From: Lamellibrachia satsuma
Taxonomy: Eukaryota; Annelida; Polychaeta; Sabellida; Siboglinidae
DNA: 64,000 nt
Direction of reading: 5' to 3'
Assembly: GCA_033239005.1 (NCBI GenBank)
Contig: BSQZ01000078.1
Location: 1,342,542-1,406,541 of the forward strand
Shown: positions 26,696 to 39,694 of the stretch, in pieces
Position numbering within the stretch: position 1 is the stretch's first letter
Layout: each line of letters begins with the position of its first letter
Made by a program: the position numbers and the translations under genes
The notes under the pieces: generated by a model
Seen by the model: the letters and a program-made list of their open reading frames with translations, nothing else
What the model was told of the DNA's origin: nothing
Databases searched by the model: none

Positions 26696-27790
26696 TTCAT
26701 AATGGAGCCATGTTGCGACGCGGTGTTTAGTGGTTGTGAACTTGACGTTTTGGGATTGGTACTCGACAACTCCAGTATGATGTCGACGTCAGCAGCGACC
26801 GTAATGTAGAGTGTTATTTATTATCTTCTGAAAGTGTGTCCGATATAACGACGTGACAACGACGGCGACTGCTAAGCATCTGTGTCGGGGAGGGGGTAGG
26901 GGTGGAGGGTTGCGTGCGTGCGTGCATGCGTGCGTACGTTCTTGCGTGTAATCGTGCACGGGTGTGCATCAGTGTGCGTATGTGCGATGTAACATATAAT
27001 GCGAGCATAACATGACACATAAAATACATTTCAGTGTCATGTAATGGGTGCATAACACTTTTATGTAGAATAACAGCGCTGGATGTACGCCCGTGTGCAT
27101 ATAAATTATTAGGATAAGCCCGTGACAAGTCGTAGCATAGCCTCGTAGACACAATTTTAACGCAGCAACTCACATGTGAAGACTGGCGTAATATGTCAGT
27201 ATTTTGTACGTATGTGTAAATACCATTTCGGGCCATCATGCTTCCTGTGAGTATGTGTTCATGTATATCGTTTTCTTGTTGGACGTTGGCATAATTACTG
27301 GTACATTAATTCATAAATCAAACGTAATGAATTTGGCATGCATGACATTATAGTTTACAATTGATGAAGGCATACATGTCTGTACTACAGCAGGACATGT
27401 TACATGCGCTTGAAAAAGTTAGTCAAATGTCGTCCGGCTTAACCACTCCACAATAAATTGTTAGCTGGGATGTGGCCAACAAGAACCGGATATGACGCAG
27501 TAGCGATAAACAACCAGTGCTGACCTAATGAAAATATCGTACATTTGAATGTTGTCACACCTGTCACCATTTGAATGACATTCACAGTCTTTGTCCTTAC
27601 AGATTCCATGTCTCCTTCACTGACAAATGCTGTACTGGTAATATGTGTTCTCTTCATCTCATTTTGGAGGCGAGTTGGTATTGTGATTGTCTCTCTCAGA
27701 ATACAATTTGGTGGCAGCTGTTTTGTTACGGTTGGCATTCTGACAAAATTGTAAATCTGGAGACTAGTCAGAAAGAATGTACAGAAAGCA

Positions 27791-28251
27791 TGTGGGTCAT
27801 TATACTCTTACATCATCAACTGGGCTTTGAAACCAAGCGAAAAGAAAAAGTGTCTGAATAACACAAAACGTTGGTCAGTACATGTCTGATGAATGCTGAG
27901 TTATGTACAGTACATGGTTATGTTCAATATTTGAAACTTTTTTTTTAGTTAATGTTTTAAGATGCCACACTAAAGCAAGGTATCTCAACACCGTTACCAA
28001 TACCTATTAAAATTAATGTTGCACATAACGCATTCAAATAGCAATATAAATACCTTGATTTCTTTCTGTTATGTGCATTGTTGTTGTAATTCCTCTAGCT
28101 AACCAAATTTGTATTATTTATATAACTAATACTGGTAACAGTGTTGATTTAATTAAGGATATGTTTTTAGTTGATACACTCGTGATGCACTGATGATGTT
28201 TAAATTATTTTTATTGAAACTGTAACACAGCTTAACACAACACAACACAAC
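27791..28251. other. AT-rich sequence, no feature
   Basis: Beyond the end of M1 copy III. I see no ORF, repeat or recognisable element here. Confidence 0.5.
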
Positions 28252-28563
28252 ATTGCCATTATGGCACTGTAGACATACGTGACACACAACATTGTCATTA
28301 TGGCACTGTAGACATACGTGACACACAATATTGTCATTATGGCACTGTAGAAATACGTGGCACACAACATTGCCATTATGGCACTGTAGACATACGTGTG
28401 ACACAACATTGTCATTATGGCACTGTAGACACACGTGACACACAACATTGCCATTATGGCACTGTAGACATACGTGGCACACAACATTGTCATTATGGCA
28501 CTGTAGACATACGTGACACACAACATTTTCATTATGGCACTGTAGACATACGTGGCATATAAT
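28252..28563 (+). repeat. 39-bp minisatellite, eight copies
   Basis: Copies start at 28,252, 28,291, 28,330, 28,369, 28,408, 28,447, 28,486 and 28,525 with exact 39-bp spacing and few substitutions. The core is ATTATGGCACTGTAGACATA. Because 39 is a multiple of three, the minus strand stays open (28,153-28,572) and encodes a 13-residue CHVCLQCHNDNVV repeat. The array lies directly downstream of the transposase-like gene on the same strand. I treat it as DNA repeat, not protein. Confidence 0.95.
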
Positions 28564-28599
28564 GAACGGCAAGGCTAAGTCACCAGATTCCCACTAGTC

Positions 28600-30470
28600 T
28601 TAGTCAACCTCACTGCCACCAGGGACAACTTCCAGCAGTCTGTACATTGAGGCATCGATCCTGAAGCGCTCTCCTCTTCTGGTCACGCGCTCTGGCTTTC
28701 GAATGCGAGAGAGTATGTCTTCGTATTCGTATGGAATGACGTCATCATGTATGGGCCACCGATACCGATTGCTGCCGACGATTTGCATGGCTTTTGCCTC
28801 CACTGTAGTCATGCTCATGATTATTACAGGGTATATTCGTTCGTCATACGTAACAGCAACCCAAGGCCCTAACAGATCCCGATGGTGATAGTACTGGAAC
28901 CAGTAACTCCTCGTTCGCATTGCTAGCGTGCTCTGCTATGATATTAACACTCTCCTTCCCGAAAACACCCACTTCGATACCACAAGCACTAGCTCCATCA
29001 TTCAGGCTTGCCTGAACAACACTAGCAACAGGTTCGACACCACGAACACCCGTTCCAAGGCTACTAACCCCCACCCCGACATCACCGATGTTTACATGGA
29101 CACCACTGGCAACAGCTTCGACACCGGAAACACACACCTCAAGGCTACTAGCCCCCACACCGACGTCATCGATGTTTACTTGGACACCACTAGCATTCCC
29201 ATCCGCGCCACTAACGTCCGCATTGATATACCCAGCACTTGGGATGTATTGTACCATGGACGTAATTTCGTCCTGAAACAAGGATCGTCTCGGTGTGTAG
29301 CACTCGCATTCTTCGCGGACGGGGCAGGTGCAACTCACATCATGATAAATCACTTGACATGGTTGAGTTGTCACAGTGCCATTGTGCCAGATACTGGGGG
29401 CAGCGTAGACGGCAGGTCACCGTGTTGCTCGATGACGGATGATGGAACGTAGCACAGCAGAATGCCGGGGCAAGCAGTTTGAAGAGCGGTGCATACGTCA
29501 AACGGCGTTGGCAGATCTTTGCGTTTCGCCAGAATGCAATCTGCGCCACGTTTCAAACATCCTCCAACGCCATCAGGGGCGCCATTCCCATGGCCAGCTT
29601 CCAGGAAGTTCCAGCTACTTGCAGAAAATCCCCGACGATGGATGATCCTTGACATTAGTTAGAAGTTCTCCTTTTGGCGATACTGGGTGGACGGACCATC
29701 TAACACAAAGTGGACAGTATCGAGTTGCGGCTGCCTACCTTTTGCGTGTTCAATAATGGGTTCCAGATGCGCCCATATTGCAAATGGGTCGTGTCGCAAA
29801 CTGTTTGAGATGGTGCGAAAGGATGTTGTCTTTCCTTTCAGGTATAGCACGCCTAAGTGCAAACTAGCCTGCTGGTGCGACGCTCCAAAGATGATGGATT
29901 GGATTTCGCAGAAATAGCCACAAATATAATTATCCGAGAAGTTGATGTGTATTGTACACCCAGTATCCGATTCCATTGCTCGCTTTCGCAGATTTAGTGT
30001 CTGCGTGCTGGTGCCGTATGTTGAAAACATGCTTTGCGAATGTCTTCAACTCTGAGTTGAACTCGGAAACCAACTGCAGCGCCGTTCCCTGGATCTTCTC
30101 TTTCTTTACAACCTTCAGTCGCACAGATGTCCCGTCTCTTCCTTGCCTCTCTTCGTGAGAACTAACCCATGACCACCATCACACTGGTTCGTTCACGTTG
30201 TAAACGCCAACGGTTGTCTCCCTGTCCTGGCAGTTGTTGCAGACACGATACATGCATTCTTTTTTCATAGGATTGCATGCTAGTGCAACAGCCATTGAAG
30301 TCACACCTGAGCTCGATAGGAGGTGCAAATAGTGCAATCTATCAGCTTTGAGTTGCACGTTTTCGTGCCTGGAGGCAGAGCACTCTGTCGTTTAGGAATC
30401 GTTTTTGTTCTTTCCTCTTTTCTTTTGTGCGCGTCTACTTTTTCCGCGAATGTCAGCCTTCTGTGAAGTA
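28600..30470 (-). pseudogene. Transposase-like gene, broken (minus strand)
   Basis: Coding-like segments in N-to-C order on the minus strand belong to one gene. First, a Cys-rich stretch near 30,240 (KKECMYRVCNNCQDRE) and a charged region (30,124-29,930). Then the core 30,030-29,371: INFSDNY (D33 of that segment), FGASHQQ, HDPFAIWAHLEP, VLDGPSTQYRQKENF (D111) and WNFLEAGHGNGAPDGVGG. A Val/Gly/Ser linker with a 28-residue repeat follows (29,374-28,844). The C-terminal domain 28,920-28,600 (GPWVAVTYDERIYP...RWP) is Tudor-like. From memory this matches an uncharacterised animal repeat-associated protein family. The spaced D, D and E/H motifs suggest a DDE-type nuclease. Breaks: TAA at 29,661-29,659 and frame changes near 30,000, 29,372 and 28,900. 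Confidence 0.65.
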
Positions 30471-32602
<2,132 letters not shown>

Positions 32603-33863
32603 GTGATTTTGAATACTCTGTTAGCCAAAACTATAAGGGGTTTGACGTGCTGGCTGGGGAAATTCGAAACAACCTTAACTCAAAAGAAACAGCTTCGCAA
32701 ATACTGGTATTTCCAAAACAATATGTTCCAAAACCCTGACAACAAATCCAATAAATCCTTCTGGCACTTCATTAAATCAAAGTCCCTAAAAAATGGATCT
32801 AAATTTTTACAACAAAGAAAAAACTAACACCTTCAATGAACAGTTTCGTTGAGTTTTTACTGACGAAAACACAAGAAACATTCTAATCATAAATGAAACA
32901 GACCGTCCACCAGTATGTCATATATCAGTAACTCAAGATGGCGTTCTCAAACTTCTCCAGTCACTTAAAACTAACAAGGCCACTGGACCAGACCCTCTCC
33001 TTGCCCGTATATTAAAAGATTTTGCAGTTGAAATTTCTCCAATAATAGCTACTACATTTGAACAGTCATTAGATACAGGTCTAGTCCCATCAGATTGGAG
33101 ATTAGCAAACATTTCCCCAATCCACAAGATACGTGACAGATCCACACCATCCAATTATCACCCTGTATCCATCACATCCATCTGCAGTAAGTTGATTGAA
33201 CATATCATATTCAGTCAAGTCATGGAACACTATGACAAACACAATATTCTTACAGATGCCCAACATGGTTTCAGACCTGGCCATTCATGTGATCTCAATT
33301 ACTTACCAAAACGCAATACCTTGCAAAATCCCTTGATAACCATGAACAAGTTGATGCAGTGGTCCTCGACTTTTCAAAAGCATTCAACCAAGTCCCCGCA
33401 AACGATTACTTCTAAAACTTCACAATTATAGAGTCCGTGGCACATTATTGAAGTGGATCAATAAATGTATAATATGCCGATCCCAGCGAGTGGAATTAGA
33501 CGGGAAGTCACCTCTGCAGTACCCCAGGGAACAGTCCTGAGTCCATTAGTTTTTCTCACATTCATTAACGATCTGCCAACAGGAATTACATCCAAGTTCC
33601 GTCTTTTTGCAGATGATTATCTCAGTTATAGATCTATCTCCAGCACAGCCTATAGTCTAGCACTGCAGGAAGACGTGGACAGACTTTATAAATGGTCCAA
33701 TTTGTGGCAAATGAAATTTAACATCGTCAAATGCCACACCATGAGAATAACCTTTCGTCGCAATTTGATTAATACCGACTACCTTCTAGGAGGAAATAGG
33801 CTTTCCGTGGTGTCACAATACCCATATCTAGGCGTGACCATGTCCAAGACCATGTTATGGTAA
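32603..33863 (+). pseudogene. Non-LTR reverse transcriptase fragment (jockey/CR1-like)
   Basis: Several frames together cover the reverse transcriptase of a second LINE family. They show NKATGPDP near 32,970, a DAQHGFRPGHSC block near 33,260, a decayed FSKAFNQV-like motif near 33,370, AVPQGTVLSP (33,510) and LFADDYLSY (33,605), then WQMKFNIVKCHTMRI and YPYLGV. Frames change between about 32,830 and 33,465. The endonuclease and 3' end are missing. It is a dead, 5'- and 3'-truncated copy. The NKATGPDP and LPTGITS spellings point to the jockey/CR1/L2 branch rather than RTE. The exact clade is not decided. Confidence 0.8.
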
Positions 33864-34011
33864 AATCACATAAACGGTATCACACAAAATGCTTGCGTCT
33901 GATTAGGACAAGCATTTTGTGATGCCGTCTATTGAAATATAATGGAAGCTCTGCTCGATGATAACGTTTCGGCAAACGTGATTTCGTCAATCTATGAACT
34001 TGTTGGACAGG

Positions 34012-34905
34012 GAAATCAAGATTTAACAAGAAGATTTAACAAGATTTGCCATCCAAGCCAAAAGCATAGATGGCAAGTGAACAAGGAAGCCATTGGCTTT
34101 TCGAGAGTCCAACAAAGTTCAACTACGTGTAACCTGCCCTCCTGAGATATGTGTCAACCCTGTTTTTAAACAAATTCACGCTGCTAGCAGTTTTACAATC
34201 CGTAGAAAATTTGCTCTATTCATTTGTTGTTCTCTGTGAGAATAAGTACTTCCTGATATCCAGTCTTCACTGATCCTTTACTAATTTTATTTTATGTCCT
34301 CTAGTTGTGCAATATTTCTTCAGTGTTAACACTTTGGTGTCATCCGCAGTACGTTACTTGTTATATTGTCGTCCAAGTCATTGATATATATTAAGAATAA
34401 TAAAGGTCCTGATACTGATCCTTGTGGTATCCCACTCAAAACTGATGTCCAGTTTGAAACTTCTCCATCTACTATAACACGCTGTCTTCTGTTAGTCAGC
34501 CATTGTTCTATCCAGTCAATTATGCCATCCCCGATACCATGGGCTTTTAATTAAGTAGTAATCTTTGATGTGTCACTTTGTCAAAAGCTTTCTGAAAATC
34601 TAAGTAGATATTATCTACTGGCGACCCCTCGTCTATCCACTTAGTGATTTCTTCCAAAAAACATAACGTATGTGTTAAGCATGACTTCGCTTTTAGGAAT
34701 CCATGTTGAGATGAATTCAATAATTTATGTGTAACCAGGATGTCCACCATATGGTCTTTAATTAACCTTTGTAATAATATACAAATCACTGACGTTAAAC
34801 TCACTTGTCTGTAATTTTCTGATTAATTTATCGAACCCTTTTTAAATAATGGTATGATGTTTGTTTCCTTCCATTCAAAAGGAACAACTCCCTCTTTTAA
34901 TGACG
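34012..34905 (-). pseudogene. CR1-like LINE reverse transcriptase fragment, minus strand
   Basis: On the minus strand it shows, in order: EWKETNIIPLFKKGS (from 34,905), VSLTSVIC, SSQHGFLKAKSC, IYLDFQKAFDKV (near 34,575), a decayed spacer, GIPQGS...GPLLFLIYINDL (near 34,440-34,370) and NITSNVL. The FADD motif is lost in a deletion near 34,345, and the sequence jumps to the C-terminal YCTTRGHKIKLVK region. It ends in a 3' tail of AAATCTTGTTAAAT-type repeats (about 34,012-34,050). The same family appears at 43,906-44,135 (plus strand) and 55,816-56,165 (minus strand). Confidence 0.8.
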
Positions 34906-35274
34906 GACATTTTCAAGGTTTTAGATGTAAAACTATGTACGTACACTGATTACCAACAATGTGTTTTGACCGTTGCTTGTACTACCGCCACGTAGCAACC
35001 TAGTTGTAGCAATGAAACCTAGGTAGAATAGTTGATAACATGTGAATAACATAGTTTGAAGAAACCTAGTGTGGGGAAAATTATCATGCCACGATGCCAA
35101 CATGTTGTTGTGGTTGTTGTTATTGTCTTTCGAGTGTTAAGACAATCTCAGCATGTACAGTTTATGACAAAATCAGATTAAGTGGATGTAATATGCGAGT
35201 GAATCAGTCAATCAAATATAATATATTTTTCCAGCATCACCGAATTCACATCATCGAATTAATCGGCTATGCAT
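34906..35274. other. No gene recognised
   Basis: Unique AT-rich sequence between the CR1-like fragment and the TCGG array. Confidence 0.45.
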
Positions 35275-35712
35275 GGTCGGTCGGTCGGTCGTTCGGTCGG
35301 TCGGTCGGTCGGTCGGTCGGTCGGTCGGTCGGTCGGTCGGTCGGTCGGTCGGTCGGTCGGTCGGTCGGTCGGTCGGTCGGTCGGTCGGTCGGTCGGTCGG
35401 TCGGTCGGTCGGTCGGTCGGTCGGTCGGTCGGTCGGTCGGTCGGTCGGTCGGTCGGTCGGTCGGTCGGTCGGTCGGTCGGTCGGTCGGTCGGTCGGTCGG
35501 TCGGTCGGTCGGTCGGTCGGTCGGTCGGTCGGTCGGTCGGTCGGTCGGTCGGTCGGTCGGTCGGTCGGTCGGTCGGTCGGTCGGTCGGTCGGTCGGTCGG
35601 TCGGTCGGTCGGTCGGTCGGTCGGTCGGTCGGTCGGTCGGTCGGTCGGTCGGTCGGTCGGTCGGTCGGTCGGTCGGTCGGTCGGTCGGTCGGTCGGTCGG
35701 TCGGTCGGTCGT
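35275..35712 (+). repeat. (TCGG)n tetranucleotide array, about 109 copies
   Basis: A nearly perfect 438-bp array of TCGG with only GTTC variants at each edge. It joins M1 sequence on its right (CTCCAGTATGAT) at the place where other copies have a GT-rich stretch. Long Gly-Arg-Ser-Val and Pro-Thr-Asp-Arg open frames on both strands are products of the array. Confidence 0.97.
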
Positions 35713-35837
35713 TCTTCGGCTGGCAACTCCAGTATGATATCGACGTCAGCAGCGTCCGTAATGTAGAGTGTAATTTATTATCTTCCAAAACCGAGGCCGA
35801 TATAATGACGCGACAGCGACGGCGACTTCTAAAGGTT
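35713..35837 (+). repeat. Composite repeat unit, copy IV, left piece of M1
   Basis: It matches copy I at about 862-955 (CTCCAGTATGAT, GATTTATTATCTTCC, GACAGCGACGGC). The match is interrupted here and resumes at about 39,479 with AAGCATTTGTGTCGGGGG, so everything in between is inserted. Confidence 0.8.
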
Positions 35838-36022
35838 CAGCCTATTGTTACGTTTCCCATTGGTGACCATGTTAATGTTTTGCACTATTATAAGAAAACG
35901 GGACCATCAGAAATCCTGAAACTTCTTTCCTGCCGTTGTCATCATCTCGTTGACAGGCAGGTCGAGTTTTGTCAAAATCACGTATTTCTAACTCTTTTAA
36001 AATGGTTGAACGTGCCATACCC

Positions 36023-39000
36023 TAACTCTGCCATGGCCGGTCCCAAGCCCGGATGGGAAAAGAGGAGGGTTGGGCGTGGGGCTAGCACCCCCACCCCGTA
36101 AAAAAAAAAAAAATTGCTACAGAAACGCCGACAAAAGATACAGAGACTACAGTCCTGGAAGAGGAGGGTACTTCGTTTCGAAGACTTATGACGCCATGTG
36201 GTGAAAGTCGGGAGTCCTCGGAAGCCACAGGGTAGAGCACCCTTCTTTCGTCCAGGAACATTGGATCGTGGAACGTGAGGACCTTATACCAGACAGGGAA
36301 GACAGCACAGGTGGCAGCGGAAATGAGAAACTACAACCTTGCTTTGCTTGGAGTCAGCGAAACAAGATGGACACAGACAGGACAGAGAAGGCTGCTTAGT
36401 GGAGAGATGCTGCTCTTCTCAGGACATGAGGAGGACAACGCTCCCCACACAGAAGGTGTAGCGCTCATGCTGTCAAGATCGGCACAGAGTGCGCTGATAG
36501 GGTGGGAAGCTCATGGACCAAGAATCATCACAGCATCCTTCAGAACAAAGAAGAAGAAGATAAAAATGAATGTCATCCAGTGCTACGCACCTACAAACGA
36601 CAGCGATGAAGAAAACAAAGATCAGTTTTATAACAGACTACAAACGATCATCGACAAGTGTCCAGTGAAAGATGTCAACATCCTAATGGGAGATTTCAAT
36701 GCAAAGATTGGAAAGGACAACACTGGGTATGAAGAAGTAATGGGAAAACATGGATTGGGAGAGATAAACGAAAACGGCGAGAGATTTGCTGACACATGCG
36801 CCCTTAACAAGATTGTCATCGGAGGCAGCATCTTCCCACACAAAAGGATACATAAAGCTACTTGGGTATCACCAGATCACGTGACAGAGAACCAGATAGA
36901 CCACATCTGCATAGGCAAGACATTCAGAAGGTCCCTTCAGGACGTGAGAGTGAAGAGAGGAGCCGATGCTGCGTCTGACCACCACCTGCTTGTTGCCATA
37001 CTGAAGCTGAAACTGAAGAAAAACCGAATGGAGACAGCAGTGAAGCGAAAAAAGTACAATGTCAGCTTCCTGAAGGATGCACAGACAAGAGAGGAATACA
37101 GATTGAAGCTCACCAACAGATTCCAAGTGCTGCAAGAACTGCTCGAAGAAGAAACTGACCTAAACAAGCAGTGGCAGAACATAAAAGAGACATGGACATC
37201 AACCTGCCAGGAAGTTGTTGGCCCCAGGACACCGCAGCAGAAAGAGTGGATTTCAGTGGAAACTTTGCGCAAGGTCCAGATACGGAAGGAGAAGAAAACA
37301 GCAGTAAACAACAGCCGCACAAGAACAGCAAAGGCACAAGCGCAAGAAAAATATGCAGAAGTCAACAGAGAAGTAAAGAAGAGCATAAAGGTGGACAAGA
37401 GAAACTACATCGACAGCCTGGCAGAGGAAGCGGAACAAGCAGCAGGAAGAGGAAACATGAAAGAGCTTTACGACACTACCAGGAAACTGTCAGGCAAGTA
37501 CTGCCACCCAGAGCGACCAGTGAAGGACAAAGAGGGAAATGCTATCATAGGAAATGAACAACAGCTGGACAGATAGGCCGAGCATTTCGAGGAACTCCTG
37601 AACAGACCCGCCCCGCCAAACCCGCCTGTCATCCACCCAGCAGAAGATGACCTACCTATTAACTGCGACAGACCTGCCAGAGAAGAAATCAAGAAAGCTA
37701 TACAACAGCTGAAGAACAATAAGGCATCAGGGCCAGATGATATTCCGGCAGAAGCACTCAAGGCATTTGTGGACACTTCCGTGGAACTAATTTACCCTCT
37801 ATTTGGGAAGATATGGGAAGAGGAAGAAGTGCCAGCAGACTGGAGAGAAGGCTACCTCATCAAGATCCCCAAGAAAGGAGATCTCAGAAATTGTGCTAAC
37901 TACAGAGGGATCACACTCCTGTCAGTGCCAGGGAAAGTCTTCAACAGGATCATCTTGGAAAGGATGAAAGACATGGTCGACCCAATGCTTAGAGACCAGC
38001 AAGCCGGATTCCGCCAGAACAGATCATGTTTAGACCAGATCGCAACGTTGCGCATCATAGTAGAACAATCCTTAGAATGGAACTCTTCCCTCTACGTGAA
38101 CTTCGTTGACTATGAAAAGGCATTTGACAGTGTTGACAGGAAGACCCTCTGGAAACTGCTACGACACTATGGGGTACCCACTAAACTGGCCAACCTAATC
38201 AAGAACAGCTATGACGGAACAGGCTGTAGGGTAATCCATGGAGGACAGTTCACCTGTCGCTTCGAGGTAAAGACTGGAGTAAGACAAGGCTGCCTGTTGT
38301 TCCCATTCCTCTTCCTCCTGGTCATTGACTGGATTATGAAGATGACCACAGTACAGAGGACAAGTGGGATCCAGTGGACACTATGGACGCAACTTGAAGA
38401 CCTGGACTTCGCCGATGACTTGGCACTGCTGTCTCACAGCCATCAACAGATGCAGGACAAGACGACAGAACTGGCAGCTGTTTCCTTACAAGTGGGCCTG
38501 AACATCCACAAAGGAAAGACCAAGGTCCTCAGGATGAATGCAGCCAGCACTGACCCAGTCACACTGGAGGGGAATGCACTGGAGGAGGTAGAGACCTTCA
38601 CATACCTCGGCAGTGTCATCAACAAGCGGGGCGGCACAGACGCAGACGTCAGAGCAAGGATAGGCAAGGCAAGAGTGGCATTCCTGCAACTGAAGAACAT
38701 CTGGAGCTCCAGGGTACTGTCATCACGCACAAAGATCCGGTTGTTCAACTCCAACGTGAAGATGGTCTTGTTGTATGGAGCAGAGACATGGAGGATAACC
38801 AACACCACCATCAACAAAGTGCAGACCTTTGTCAACAACTGCCTGAGAAGAATCCTCCAGATCCACTGGCCAGACACCATCAGCAACAGTGAATTGTGGG
38901 AAAAGACACAACAACGACCTGTCGAAGAGGAAATCAGAAGAAGAAGATGGGCCTGGATTTGCCACTCGCTCCGAAAACCAGTAACAAGCACCACCAGGCA

Positions 39001-39201
39001 AGCGATGACATGGAATCCTCAAGGCAAACGGAGAAGAGGACGACCAAGAAACACGTGGCGACGGGACCTCCAGGCAGACACCAGGAAGATGGGCTACACC
39101 TGGAACCAGTTAGAGAGGATGGCCCAGGACAGGGGACTCTGGCGATCTGTTGTCGACGGCCTATGCCCCAAGAGGGACGACGGGCATAAGTAAGTAAGTA
39201 A
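36023..39201 (+). mobile_element. Near-full-length RTE-like LINE (3,179 bp) with 11-bp target duplication
   Basis: GTGCCATACCC occurs immediately before (36,012-36,022) and immediately after (39,202-39,212) the element, defining its ends. The 5' region includes a 13-A run near 36,100. The 3' end follows the stop codon within a few bases and consists of a short TAAG microsatellite (39,186-39,201). A single ORF, very short 3' UTR and microsatellite tail fit the RTE group. It is among the youngest events here, judging by the perfect duplication and one internal stop. Confidence 0.9.
36236..39193 (+). pseudogene. RTE-like LINE ORF (APE endonuclease + reverse transcriptase), one internal stop
   Basis: The reading frame is continuous from after a TAG at 36,233 to the stop at 39,191-39,193, apart from one TAG at 37,574-37,576. 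The endonuclease has GSWNVRTL, LGVSETRW, QCYAPTNDSDE, MGDFNAKIG and ASDHHLL, so its catalytic set looks complete. The reverse transcriptase has [52 protein letters not shown] and [11 protein letters not shown]. The C-terminus is basic ([15 protein letters not shown]). No ATG opens the frame near the start, so the 5' coding end probably has a small indel. GCLLFPF, where GCLLSPF is usual, is one of few odd residues. Confidence 0.9.
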
Positions 39202-39478
39202 GTGCCATACCCGTCAATGTTTACCAATTCCTGCATAAATTCATACGCACACGTGCCTTGTGGCGAAAAGATTGCCAAAAATCCTTCCGCCTATTTAAAT
39301 CGTCCAAAAATCCACGGTTACACTGCTAACATGTCCTGCCAGCAAACTTGACAATGTGTCTGCTCATATGCAGTTATGTCAGATGATATGATTGTTTTAA
39401 TATTACACATATCTAACATTACTGTGCCCTACATTCGTCTGTAAAACACCAGGAAGTCTAACTGAGGCATGATCTCAA

Positions 39479-39596
39479 ATAAGCATTTGTGTCGGGGGCG
39501 GGGGGCGACGGGCAGGGGGCGGACGGTTGCGTGCGTGCGTACGTGCGTGCGTGTGTGCGAGTGTGCGTACGTATGTGTGTACGTGTGTGCGTGTAA

Positions 39597-39694
<98 letters not shown>

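Larger units (their letters stand above)
25420..27790 (+). repeat. Composite repeat unit, copy III (M1)
   Basis: It matches copy I from about 130 to 1,870 and copy V from about 45,230. Its first 130 bp carry an extra partial duplicate of the GATATCACAACATCCGG block (25,430 and 25,585). It includes a 350-bp segment (about 25,950-26,500) that copy I lacks but copy V has. After about 27,790 the match stops and M2 is absent. Confidence 0.8.
35838..39478. other. Insertion into M1 copy IV: unidentified about 440 bp split by a LINE
   Basis: The sequence at 35,838-36,022 and 39,213-39,478 is absent from the other M1 copies and forms one insert of about 440 bp once the LINE is set aside. It encodes nothing I recognise and has no clear terminal repeats. 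The LINE (36,023-39,201) landed inside this insert, so three layers of insertion are visible. Confidence 0.6.

Noticed and set aside
28252..28563. CRISPR array
   Set aside because: The repeats are contiguous 39-bp units without unique spacers, in a eukaryotic context without cas genes. It is a minisatellite. The same applies to 25,052-25,403 and 60,946-61,197.
35094..36101. A 335-residue Gly-Arg-Ser-Val repeat protein (and Pro-Thr-Asp-Arg on the other strand)
   Set aside because: It is the translation of the TCGG tetranucleotide array in all frames. Flanking residues come from the repeat unit and an unrelated insert.
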